The notes beneath the pieces are model-generated. The model searched no databases. It was given only the letters and a program-made list of their open reading frames with translations, and had not been told where the DNA came from. Made by a program: the position numbers and the translations under genes. From contig NZ_WNZW01000001.1 of the NCBI RefSeq assembly GCF_009725165.1, positions 124,001 through 188,000 on the forward strand: DNA of 64,000 nt, read 5' to 3'. This DNA comes from Paenibacillus woosongensis (lineage in GTDB: Bacteria > Bacillota > Bacilli > Paenibacillales > Paenibacillaceae). Numbering within the stretch: the stretch's first letter is position 1; every line of letters starts with the position of its first letter. Shown here one piece after another: positions 57,819-64,000 of this stretch.

Positions 57819-58187
57819 CTAGACTATCGGCTTTAATATCGTTTTGTCTCGATCTACAGTTGATGTTATAAATTCCTGTTTGATTTCTTGTTTGAGTACT
57901 TCTTTAAAGCGCTCTCTGCCAATCTGATCAAATCGTTCCTGAACCCTTTGTGCATGTTCTTCATCCGCTTTAATCTTTGTTTCAATCTCTTCGTACTGTT
58001 CAAAAGAATCATATTCCCAGAGAGCAAAAATCTCACTCGTGTTCTCATCCATTTCAAGATGCCATCTGCCGATCAGTCTAGCTCCATACTTCAACTGAGA
58101 TGGTAAGAGAATATCGTTAAATAATGCATTAAACTCCTCCACGAATGAAGAATCCACGATATATGTCTTTCTCCGATAGATCATCAT
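57819..58187 (-). CDS. NIPSNAP-like protein
   Basis: 122 residues of ferredoxin-like fold with the opening MIYRRKTYIVDSSFVEEF and the block GARLIGRWHLEMDENTSEI, as in NIPSNAP/Dabb-type proteins. Function unknown; may be a small oxygenase-like or stress protein. Start at either of two adjacent ATGs behind CAGGTG. Confidence 0.8.
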   Translation of the reverse strand: MMIYRRKTYIVDSSFVEEFNALFNDILLPSQLKYGARLIGRWHLEMDENTSEIFALWEYDSFEQYEEIETKIKADEEHAQRVQERFDQIGRERFKEVLKQEIKQEFITSTVDRDKTILKPIV

Positions 58188-58205
58188 TCTACACCTGCCA
58201 TTTAC

Positions 58206-58811
58206 CTAGTTTTGAGATACACCCTCATAGTTTCTTGAAACTCTATCTAGACTGGTTATTATGCTCTTCCATTTATGATTCCTGATGAAAATATCGCCCC
58301 CTTTATTTTCCTCATAAAGGATCTCATATTTATTTTCATTTGTTATCCCAGGATATTCATTAATAATAACGTCCATCCATGTTTCAATCATTTCATTGAG
58401 ACTGTTCATTTTGTCTATATCTTCATCTAAGGGCGTATTAGCATCATTTTGTTGAAAGAAATATGCAAAGTTACTGGTTACTAATGAACTTTTATTTTTT
58501 AATTCCTCATCATCTTTTGTTTTAAAGATGCTAATATAATAATCCAATTCCTGTGTTAACATTGATGTACGTTGCAAATGATCCGCTAGAACTGTTTTTG
58601 TATTGGAATCTGCTTGACTAGTTAATAGAGAGGTTAAAACTTCTTTAATAGTGAAGATAATTACCTTTAATTCACTATAACTATTGAACAGCTCTTGAGA
58701 GAGATATTTTTCATATTTAATATTTTTCTGATATTCTTTATAACCAAAAATAACCAAGCTAAAAATAAAAACTACTAAAATCATTAGTTTCCAGTTAATT
58801 TTAATATTCAC
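58206..58811 (-). CDS. Membrane-anchored hypothetical protein
   Basis: 201 residues: one N-terminal membrane helix (LMILVVFIFSLVIFGY) and a helical, Lys/Glu/Asn-rich extracellular part. GTG start next to AAGGGAGG. No family recognised. Very AT-rich, unlike the 1-18 kb genes. Confidence 0.65.
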   Translation of the reverse strand: MNIKINWKLMILVVFIFSLVIFGYKEYQKNIKYEKYLSQELFNSYSELKVIIFTIKEVLTSLLTSQADSNTKTVLADHLQRTSMLTQELDYYISIFKTKDDEELKNKSSLVTSNFAYFFQQNDANTPLDEDIDKMNSLNEMIETWMDVIINEYPGITNENKYEILYEENKGGDIFIRNHKWKSIITSLDRVSRNYEGVSQN

Positions 58812-58842
58812 TCCTCCCTTTGGGCTCCAATATAGGATTCTT

Positions 58843-59454
58843 TTACAAACCTTTTCGAACTGTTCCGCGAATCAGAAACACTGAATTTATCATCATTCGC
58901 TCCAAGTTCTCGATTTCAATTCCTTTATCATGTACCATTTGCAGAATGTCCCTATTTTGATGGCAGCCTACTAATTTTACAGATAGTCCGTCCAACCGAT
59001 TCTGGAACCATGCGTAAGTCGGATTCGTACTGATACCATGTTCAAACAACAGGATCTTCCCTCTATCTTTTACCCACGCTTTCATTTTGCCTAAAACCAC
59101 TTCTGGATTCTGATACGCGCATAATGACAAGGTGGATACGACGGTATCAAAAGAGTTCTCTGGGAATTCCAGCCTCTCCACATCGGACACCAGCAACTCG
59201 CAGTCCATGCCGTATTCAACCGCAGCCTCTTTCGCCTTTTCAATCATCTTAGGACTGAAGTCGACCGCCGTCACATGAACACCTTTGGGGTAGAACGGAA
59301 AATTGTTACCAGCCCCCACGGATACTTCCAAGACCCTTCCTCTGGCGTGTCTCAATAGTCGGCTTCGTTCGCCTGCCATTTGTAGTTTCCTTCGCCGTCT
59401 TTCATACGATTTGGCCTGTCGGTCGAAAATGCGCACCCCACTTTGATTGATCAT
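58843..59454 (-). CDS. UbiE/PmtA-type SAM-dependent methyltransferase
   Basis: 203 residues. Motif I is VLEVSVGAGNNFPFYP, with VTAVDFSPKMIEKA after it, the pattern of small methyltransferases annotated as phospholipid N-methyltransferases. GGGAGGTG precedes the ATG. The substrate is uncertain. Confidence 0.85.
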   Translation of the reverse strand: MINQSGVRIFDRQAKSYERRRRKLQMAGERSRLLRHARGRVLEVSVGAGNNFPFYPKGVHVTAVDFSPKMIEKAKEAAVEYGMDCELLVSDVERLEFPENSFDTVVSTLSLCAYQNPEVVLGKMKAWVKDRGKILLFEHGISTNPTYAWFQNRLDGLSVKLVGCHQNRDILQMVHDKGIEIENLERMMINSVFLIRGTVRKGL

Positions 59455-59528
59455 TGCATAAGCACCTCCCTCTATGTCTAGTGTCTATTTCACAAAGTTT
59501 TGCCGCTTTGCTTTCAACGAAATGCTTG

Positions 59529-59966
59529 TTAAATATCCTTCGTCACTGCGATCCATTTCAATACCACTTCATTGAGTTTGCCTTTCTTATCCTCCACATC
59601 ACTTGTCGATGTGAAAGTTAAAATAGCTCTATCGCCGGCCGACCACTCTAATAGTCCTGAATCATCTTGTATAAGCGGAGCTTTATCCGCATAATCTGTT
59701 TTCTTTGATCCACAGTGAAAAACTAATCGAAATCCTTCTTTCCCATGAAAATTGAAAGTAATTCTATCTTGGTTATTCACACAGAAACTAGGGGCGTTCC
59801 ATTTAATATGTTCTGATATTTGGTCATTTGAGTTCAAGATGATTCGTCGGACTTCCTCAATTTCCGGTTTTAATGGATGTTCAAGCTTCTCCAGAAACTC
59901 TAATACCTGCTCATAGCCCGATGGTTTATTAGATTTATTACGTTTATATTTATGATTTAGTTCCAT
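59529..59966 (-). CDS. DUF1801 protein
   Basis: 145 residues from MELNHKYKRNKSNKP. The core EVRRIILNSNDQISEHIKWNA and FHGKEGFRLVFHCG fits DUF1801 (YdhG/YjhA-like), a small alpha/beta protein of unknown function. GGGGGGG lies just before the ATG. Confidence 0.8.
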   Translation of the reverse strand: MELNHKYKRNKSNKPSGYEQVLEFLEKLEHPLKPEIEEVRRIILNSNDQISEHIKWNAPSFCVNNQDRITFNFHGKEGFRLVFHCGSKKTDYADKAPLIQDDSGLLEWSAGDRAILTFTSTSDVEDKKGKLNEVVLKWIAVTKDI

Positions 59967-59999
59967 GTTCCCCCCCAAGAAAGTGGAGTTTTGCCTATA

Positions 60000-60683
60000 C
60001 TAGTTACTCTCCCATCTTACCGAGTCCATGGTTTCATTTACAATTCGAACCATGGCGTCGACGCCAGCGATTGGACAGTGATACTCCATCCGGAGCACAT
60101 GTCGATCGAACTCGTAGAAAAGAACACCGGAAAAGAACGAATCCTCTTTATATTGATTATGCTTGCCCTTCAGTCCGTCATTTGAAGTAGTCTCGATAAA
60201 CTCACCGGAGAAGGAACCATCGTGATCTTGCAGTTCCTTGGCCACCGCTTCATCTAATGATGTATTCTCCATCACTTCATACGAAATCGTTGCTGCTCCA
60301 GATAAATCACTCGAAAAAACGATTCTCTGGCCCTCTATAACAGGATCGCCCATACTCGTTCGCACCGCGAAGGTCACTGCATAGGGTTCGATCGTATACT
60401 CCGTTCCATCGAATATCGCCGTTTCAAGCTCCAATGAGGTTTCCAGCTTGACATCGCTACCGACAACAACCGATATCCTCGGCGCGTCGGTTGCTGTGTC
60501 CGGCTCAAGTGTATTTTTCTCTTCTGCTTCGTTACTTTCTTCAGGCACTTCCTGGGATACATACTGATTCGTTGGAGATCCATTCCCCAGCGATTGTTCG
60601 TCTGGTTTGTGTTTTCCCGTACATCCGGATGCTATCAATATGAGTACGGCAATAAGAAGCGTTGATCGCCATCCTTTACCCAT
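60000..60683 (-). CDS. Hypothetical lipoprotein
   Basis: 227 residues from MGKGWRSTLLIAVLIL with lipobox ASGC, so it is a surface lipoprotein. A Glu/Ser/Pro-rich spacer follows, then a beta-rich domain without recognised motifs. AGAGGGG is upstream of the chosen ATG. Confidence 0.75.
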   Translation of the reverse strand: MGKGWRSTLLIAVLILIASGCTGKHKPDEQSLGNGSPTNQYVSQEVPEESNEAEEKNTLEPDTATDAPRISVVVGSDVKLETSLELETAIFDGTEYTIEPYAVTFAVRTSMGDPVIEGQRIVFSSDLSGAATISYEVMENTSLDEAVAKELQDHDGSFSGEFIETTSNDGLKGKHNQYKEDSFFSGVLFYEFDRHVLRMEYHCPIAGVDAMVRIVNETMDSVRWESN

Positions 60684-60706
60684 TGACCTTATCCCCTCTC
60701 CGCCCA

Positions 60707-60860
60707 CTAATTCATGTCTGCCCAAGTACCTCTTTCAATGGAATCCCAGTACCTATACTTAATCTTTACTGTTTCTAAATCCTCATCATTTAATAATCTT
60801 AGTCCATAATGTTCTCTTGGAAAGGTCCTCCTTACACCAACTTGAAAACCAGTTGATGCT
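60707..60860 (-). pseudogene. Possible C-terminal coding remnant
   Basis: A frame ending at 60707 reads QTASTGFQVGVRRTFPREHY then GLRLLNDEDLETVKIKYRYW and ERGTWADMN. It looks like real protein but opens without a start codon or ribosome site. The parent family is not recognised. Confidence 0.35.
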
Positions 60861-60927
60861 GTTTGGCCACACAGGCCTAGGTTCCTGCATTTTTACTCCA
60901 CCGATCAGGATGATGATAGTTCCCGTG

Positions 60928-61161
60928 TTATTTACCATCTTTCTCATTTCCACGTTTAAAGTTTCCTGTCAATTTAGCCATGATTAACTGGGTCTCCAGA
61001 TGATCCTTACCTTCTATCGATTTTAAAAATTTATCACTCGCCTTACCAGCAAGTATAGTAACTTGCTTCCCCATCCAGTAAATAAAAACTTTATTATCCT
61101 TAGTCTTTTTATAGGTGAAGACTTCTTCACTAAGTCTATTTCGTTTATCCACGTTACCCAT
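60928..61161 (-). CDS. Small conserved-looking hypothetical protein
   Basis: 77 residues from MGNVDKRNRLSEEVFTYKK, a start that lies 4 nt after the stop of the lipoprotein gene; longer readings to 61206 would overlap it. It contains KVFIYWMGKQVTILAGK and LIMAKLTGNFKRGN. Resembles a small family in Bacillales that I cannot name. Translational coupling with the lipoprotein is likely because the ribosome site is weak. Confidence 0.65.
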   Translation of the reverse strand: MGNVDKRNRLSEEVFTYKKTKDNKVFIYWMGKQVTILAGKASDKFLKSIEGKDHLETQLIMAKLTGNFKRGNEKDGK

Positions 61162-61165
61162 ACGA

Positions 61166-61615
61166 TCAATCCAATCTGTCATCAATTTTCCACTCATTAT
61201 TTTCAAGCAAAATTAAGTAGTTAGTTTCATCTGTTATATCATTTTCCCATGTTCTAGTCACTGAAATTGTCACTTCGTTATTTGCACTAAATTCTATATT
61301 CTTTATGTCAATGGACTTTAGCTGTAACGAGTACTTATTCAATTCATAATAAACTTTCACCATCTCATCCATGGTTGCTTCCTCTGAATAATCTCCTGTA
61401 CACCATGAATAAACACTCTTCACATATGAATCCGTGGCATATTTCCTCCAACGCCTAATATCATCAAAATTTCGAAAGTAACCATTAACAGTTTCTGTAA
61501 AGTTACCGCCTGGAAGTTTCTCAATGCTGTACTTTACTTCAATGAATTTTTCTTTTCCACAGCCAGTACTCATCATGATCAGAATTAAAATAGCGTTCTT
61601 GGATGATTTCGTCAA
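61166..61615 (-). CDS. Hypothetical lipoprotein with NTF2/SnoaL-like body
   Basis: 149 residues with a short hydrophobic signal and lipobox MSTGC. The rest (NGYFRNFDDIRRWRKYATDS and later VTISVTRTWENDITDETNYLI) fits the pattern of small cystatin/NTF2-like lipoproteins. Its start overlaps the end of the broken serine hydrolase by about 77 nt. Confidence 0.65.
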   Translation of the reverse strand: MTKSSKNAILILIMMSTGCGKEKFIEVKYSIEKLPGGNFTETVNGYFRNFDDIRRWRKYATDSYVKSVYSWCTGDYSEEATMDEMVKVYYELNKYSLQLKSIDIKNIEFSANNEVTISVTRTWENDITDETNYLILLENNEWKIDDRLD

Positions 61616-62589
61616 TTTTGCTCGCTATCATTTCGGCACCATTGTTCATATTACCGATAATATGTACATGCATATTGTTTTCCGGATATATTGATGATTG
61701 CATGCTAACTCCCGGATCACTTCCCATTACATAATATTTAAAAATGGTGTTGCCCTGCATGGATATCCACACACCATACCCATAATTCGTGCGATCGTTG
61801 ACCATTACATGTGGAGTCAATAATATATTCGTGTATTCTTGGGACAGCAATTGATGATTCAACAATGCATCCCAGAACCTGCCTAAATCATGAACTGTCG
61901 TAAATGCTCCCCCATCTGGGCCACCCTTAATGGGAACCGAGTAAATATTACTCTTCCAAGTGCCATCATCATGATCTCTATACCCGACAGCTGTTCGTTC
62001 AGGTAATTGATCCATGCTAAAATAACCAGAATCCAGCATCCCACAACGCTCAAATATATTCTTCTCCACATATTCTATAAAATCCAACCCCGTACTCTGC
62101 TCCACTACTAAACCTAATACAATAAAACCAGCATTATTGTACGAGAATCTCTCCCCTGGAGAAAATTTCATTTGTTGATTCTGAAACAATGGGAGAAAAT
62201 CCTTGGGCGATTTTATAGAGTACATGGGCAATTCCTTCCAAAGTTCTTCAAAGTCATGCATGAACTCCTCATCAAAATAATCTGGTATTCCGGAACTATG
62301 GGTTAATAAATGATGTAGTGTAATTGTAGGATCAAAATTAGGAAAAGAAATATCCAAGCAATCCCCCATCTTGCACAAGCTGACATATCGCAATAGAAGT
62401 GAATATTTTACAGCCAGATGCTATTCCAAACCTGGTAGAGGAACTATTGGGTATCCGCTCAGAACGATTGGCATATCCATACCCTTGTTCAATGATTGTG
62501 CCTTCTTGTTGGACTAAAACCGCCCCCGAGAATGGTAGTATCTCATGATGTTGCTGTACTACATTTTCAATTGATTGAAAGATCTTCAT
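61539..62589 (-). pseudogene. Class C beta-lactamase-family serine hydrolase, disrupted
   Basis: The N-terminal frame (from MKIFQSIENVVQQHHE) contains the SxxK motif in IASGCKIFTS and reaches AICQLVQDGG, then ends in GLLGYFFS. The other frame continues CLDISFPNFDPTITLHHLLT with the YxN motif RFSYNNAGFIV. The break falls at a run of five G (plus-strand C at 62363-62367), and about eight residues usual between the two parts are also missing, so more than one base was lost. Probably a pseudogene. It is distinct from the intact relative at 14.6 kb. Confidence 0.75.
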
Positions 62590-62630
62590 ATTACGGCACT
62601 TCCTTTCTTTAAAAATATCCAAACATTACC

Positions 62631-63086
62631 TTACCATTCCGTGATGTATCCTACTTTTCTAAGATAATGTTCGGTAAATGGATTTAAATTCACAATCGGC
62701 TCGCCCAAAGGAAAAAATTTCAGTTGATGACTCTCATTGTCATTTACTCTCGGGCTCCCTTCAATCTCTTGAGCTTCATAAATCGCCATGACATTATAGA
62801 TTTCATCACCATGAGGGTATTTATAGTACATATCTTTACCAGATAAAACCGTTATAAATTTGAACGATTTTGCTGTTAGACCAGCTTCTTCAAAAAGCTC
62901 CCGAGCTGCCGCTTCTTCTAAAGATTCTCCCAGCTCTAGTGAACCCCCTATGGTCCCCCAATCATTTGTGTCTGTTCTCCTTTGAAGAAGCAGCTCTCTA
63001 TTCTCATTGAAAATTAACACGCAGGTCCCCGCCATAATTAAAGGTCTAGAGCCTACAATTGCTCTTAAATCCATAATATATCCCAT
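62631..63086 (-). CDS. Nudix hydrolase
   Basis: 151 residues with a complete Nudix box (GGSLELGESLEEAAARELF followed by EEAGL) that binds metal and diphosphate substrates. ATG follows AAAGGAG. Downstream of the histidine phosphatase by 25 nt on the same strand. The substrate is not predictable. Confidence 0.9.
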   Translation of the reverse strand: MGYIMDLRAIVGSRPLIMAGTCVLIFNENRELLLQRRTDTNDWGTIGGSLELGESLEEAAARELFEEAGLTAKSFKFITVLSGKDMYYKYPHGDEIYNVMAIYEAQEIEGSPRVNDNESHQLKFFPLGEPIVNLNPFTEHYLRKVGYITEW

Positions 63087-63111
63087 CGCACATGACTCCT
63101 TTAGTTTGTTA

Positions 63112-63654
63112 TTACTTCCAAATTCGGGTGATACGTCTTTCCCCTTTACGATTTAGAGCAAGCTCAAATACATCCGGATTGCTAAGTTTTCTCCAATCAT
63201 TGAATCCAATTTCATGATCATAATATTTCAATAGTAATGACAAAAGATTTCCGTGCGTGACTACTGCAATATTCATCTCGCGACGATCGAGTAACTCCTC
63301 GATTAAGGAAATGCCGCGCATCATGGCCTCCCGTGATGATTCTCCGCCTGCTAGTTTCATATCCAAATCTTCAAATGTTTCTTTTAACTTCTCCATCCAA
63401 TTGTCGATTTCTTCTGCAGACAGAACCCTCTCGCACAGCCGATTATCCTTATGAATTGTCAAATTTAAAGTTTCAGCTAACGGACGTATGGTCGAGATAG
63501 CTCTTTCGTATGGACTAGATATGATATAGTCAATCTGTTTTCCAATGAAATACTCGGCTAATTGATCAGCCTGTAGCTGACCCTCGCTAGTTAATTGCGC
63601 ATCTGGTTCTTGACCTTCAGCTTTACAATGTCTGATGAAGTATATACGCTTCAC
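63112..63654 (-). CDS. Histidine phosphatase family protein
   Basis: 180 residues. The catalytic motif is FIRHCKAEG (RHC in place of the usual RHG), with the second His in AVVTHGNLLS and the substrate-binding SSPYERAIST. GTG start after AGGGGGG. It lies behind copy 7 of the promoter-hairpin leader and heads an operon with the Nudix gene. Confidence 0.88.
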   Translation of the reverse strand: MKRIYFIRHCKAEGQEPDAQLTSEGQLQADQLAEYFIGKQIDYIISSPYERAISTIRPLAETLNLTIHKDNRLCERVLSAEEIDNWMEKLKETFEDLDMKLAGGESSREAMMRGISLIEELLDRREMNIAVVTHGNLLSLLLKYYDHEIGFNDWRKLSNPDVFELALNRKGERRITRIWK

Positions 63655-63753
63655 GTAAGCCCCCCTGGATGGTTATTATTTTTAACACCGTGGTTGAAGT
63701 AACTGGATTGTTGCCAAACCAACTTCTCAGAAGTTTGTTAGTGCTCATAACAA

Positions 63754-63833
63754 TATAAAACGACCCAGCTTAAGATAGCTCATATCCTAGGCTGGGTCAT
63801 CATTTGTTGTCGGAGCGTTCTTTCACGATTATA
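63754..63833 (-). promoter_or_regulatory. Recurrent promoter-hairpin leader, copy 7
   Basis: TATAAT at 63828-63833 (minus), GCTC at 63813-63816, hairpin at 63762-63798 with stem GACCCAGC/GCTGGGTC, upper stem GATA/TATC and loop TGAGC. A short T run (GTTTTATATT) follows. It lies about 100 nt before the histidine phosphatase start. Confidence 0.75.
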
Positions 63834-63921
63834 CAATGAGCAAATAAAGGGCGGTAGGTATTTATTTTTTTAATAATTCCACCTAGAAAACCTCCACCCA
63901 TATTGTTACCTTATCTCGATG

Positions 63922-64000
63922 CTATTGTTGTGATTCATCTGCTTCCCATAACGAATCCCGCGAAATGTTAATGTACTCCAGTTGCTTCATTCCATACAGG
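63922..64000 (-). CDS. C-terminal end of a gene entering from the right
   Basis: The frame reads LYGMKQLEYINISRDSLWEA then DESQQ and a TAG, open to the window edge. Probably the last 25 residues of a minus-strand gene; too short to identify. Confidence 0.4.
   Translation of the reverse strand, partial: LYGMKQLEYINISRDSLWEADESQQ

Noticed and set aside
60001..60185. Plus-strand 64-codon frame at 59991-60185
   Set aside because: Antisense to the lipoprotein gene; starts between genes with no ribosome site.
28580..63833. Leader peptides starting at the ATG or GTG just after the TATAAT boxes of the recurrent leaders
   Set aside because: Short frames exist (for example MKEEAQTTNAPA in copy 5), but the start codon lies only 1-2 nt after the -10 box, so it would be upstream of or at the transcript 5' end; peptide sequences are not conserved between copies.
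1..64000. CRISPR arrays, tRNA or rRNA genes, transposases, prophage genes
   Set aside because: None found: no regularly spaced repeats of CRISPR type apart from the protein-coding RCC1 units, no cloverleaf sequences recognised, and no transposase or integrase motifs in any open frame.

Overview
The window looks like Paenibacillus chromosome (Firmicutes, Paenibacillaceae). The signs are strong GGAGG-type ribosome binding sites, CcpA cre boxes, a catecholate siderophore operon of the bacillibactin/paenibactin type, secreted plant-polysaccharide enzymes with CBM36 and ricin-type modules, a CotF-family spore-coat operon and an Amj-type lipid II flippase. The assignment rests on gene content and style; no 16S gene is present. 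Base composition is uneven: 1-18 kb and 34-39 kb are GC-rich, while the lanthipeptide region (41.7-46.7 kb) and much of 48-63 kb are AT-rich.

Layout. 1-14.4 kb: siderophore locus on the minus strand: an AraC regulator fused to a binding-protein domain, Fur boxes, a substrate-binding lipoprotein, a trilactone esterase and dhbA-C-E-B-F (the NRPS runs off the left edge). 14.5-18.4 kb: serine hydrolase, two methyltransferases and a frameshifted LytR-CpsA-Psr gene. 18.8-28.6 kb: a GH16 glucanase, a 1673-residue rhamnogalacturonan acetylesterase-lyase fusion under a perfect cre box, a VanZ-RDD membrane protein and the flippase. 29.3-31.6 kb: spore-coat operon with two coat pairs around an alcohol dehydrogenase. 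31.7-34.2 kb: small accessory genes, two frameshifted and one a fragment. 34.2-39.4 kb: a three-gene helicase/ATPase/TerB system with the composition of the Shango anti-phage system. 41.7-46.7 kb: a class III lanthipeptide operon (exporter, LanKC, 42-residue precursor with a labionin motif) behind a promoter carrying a palindrome. 46.7-64 kb: an RCC1-repeat protein, redox genes and many small GNAT, VOC, kinase, Nudix and lipoprotein genes, interrupted by a xylanase/acetylxylan-esterase pair with near-duplicate CBM36 modules.

The most unusual signal is not a gene. At least five minus-strand genes are preceded by the same compact leader: a TATAAT box, an AGCTC-like segment at the predicted RNA 5' end, then a terminator-like hairpin whose loop carries the complementary GAGC or GGGC. 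This suggests a family of pseudoknot-capable attenuators in front of unrelated accessory genes. Two further genes carry only the promoter half. Several genes (LCP, isochorismatase-like, GNAT, serine hydrolase) are broken by short indels, two of them at G tracts, so either decay/phase variation or assembly error has to be considered.
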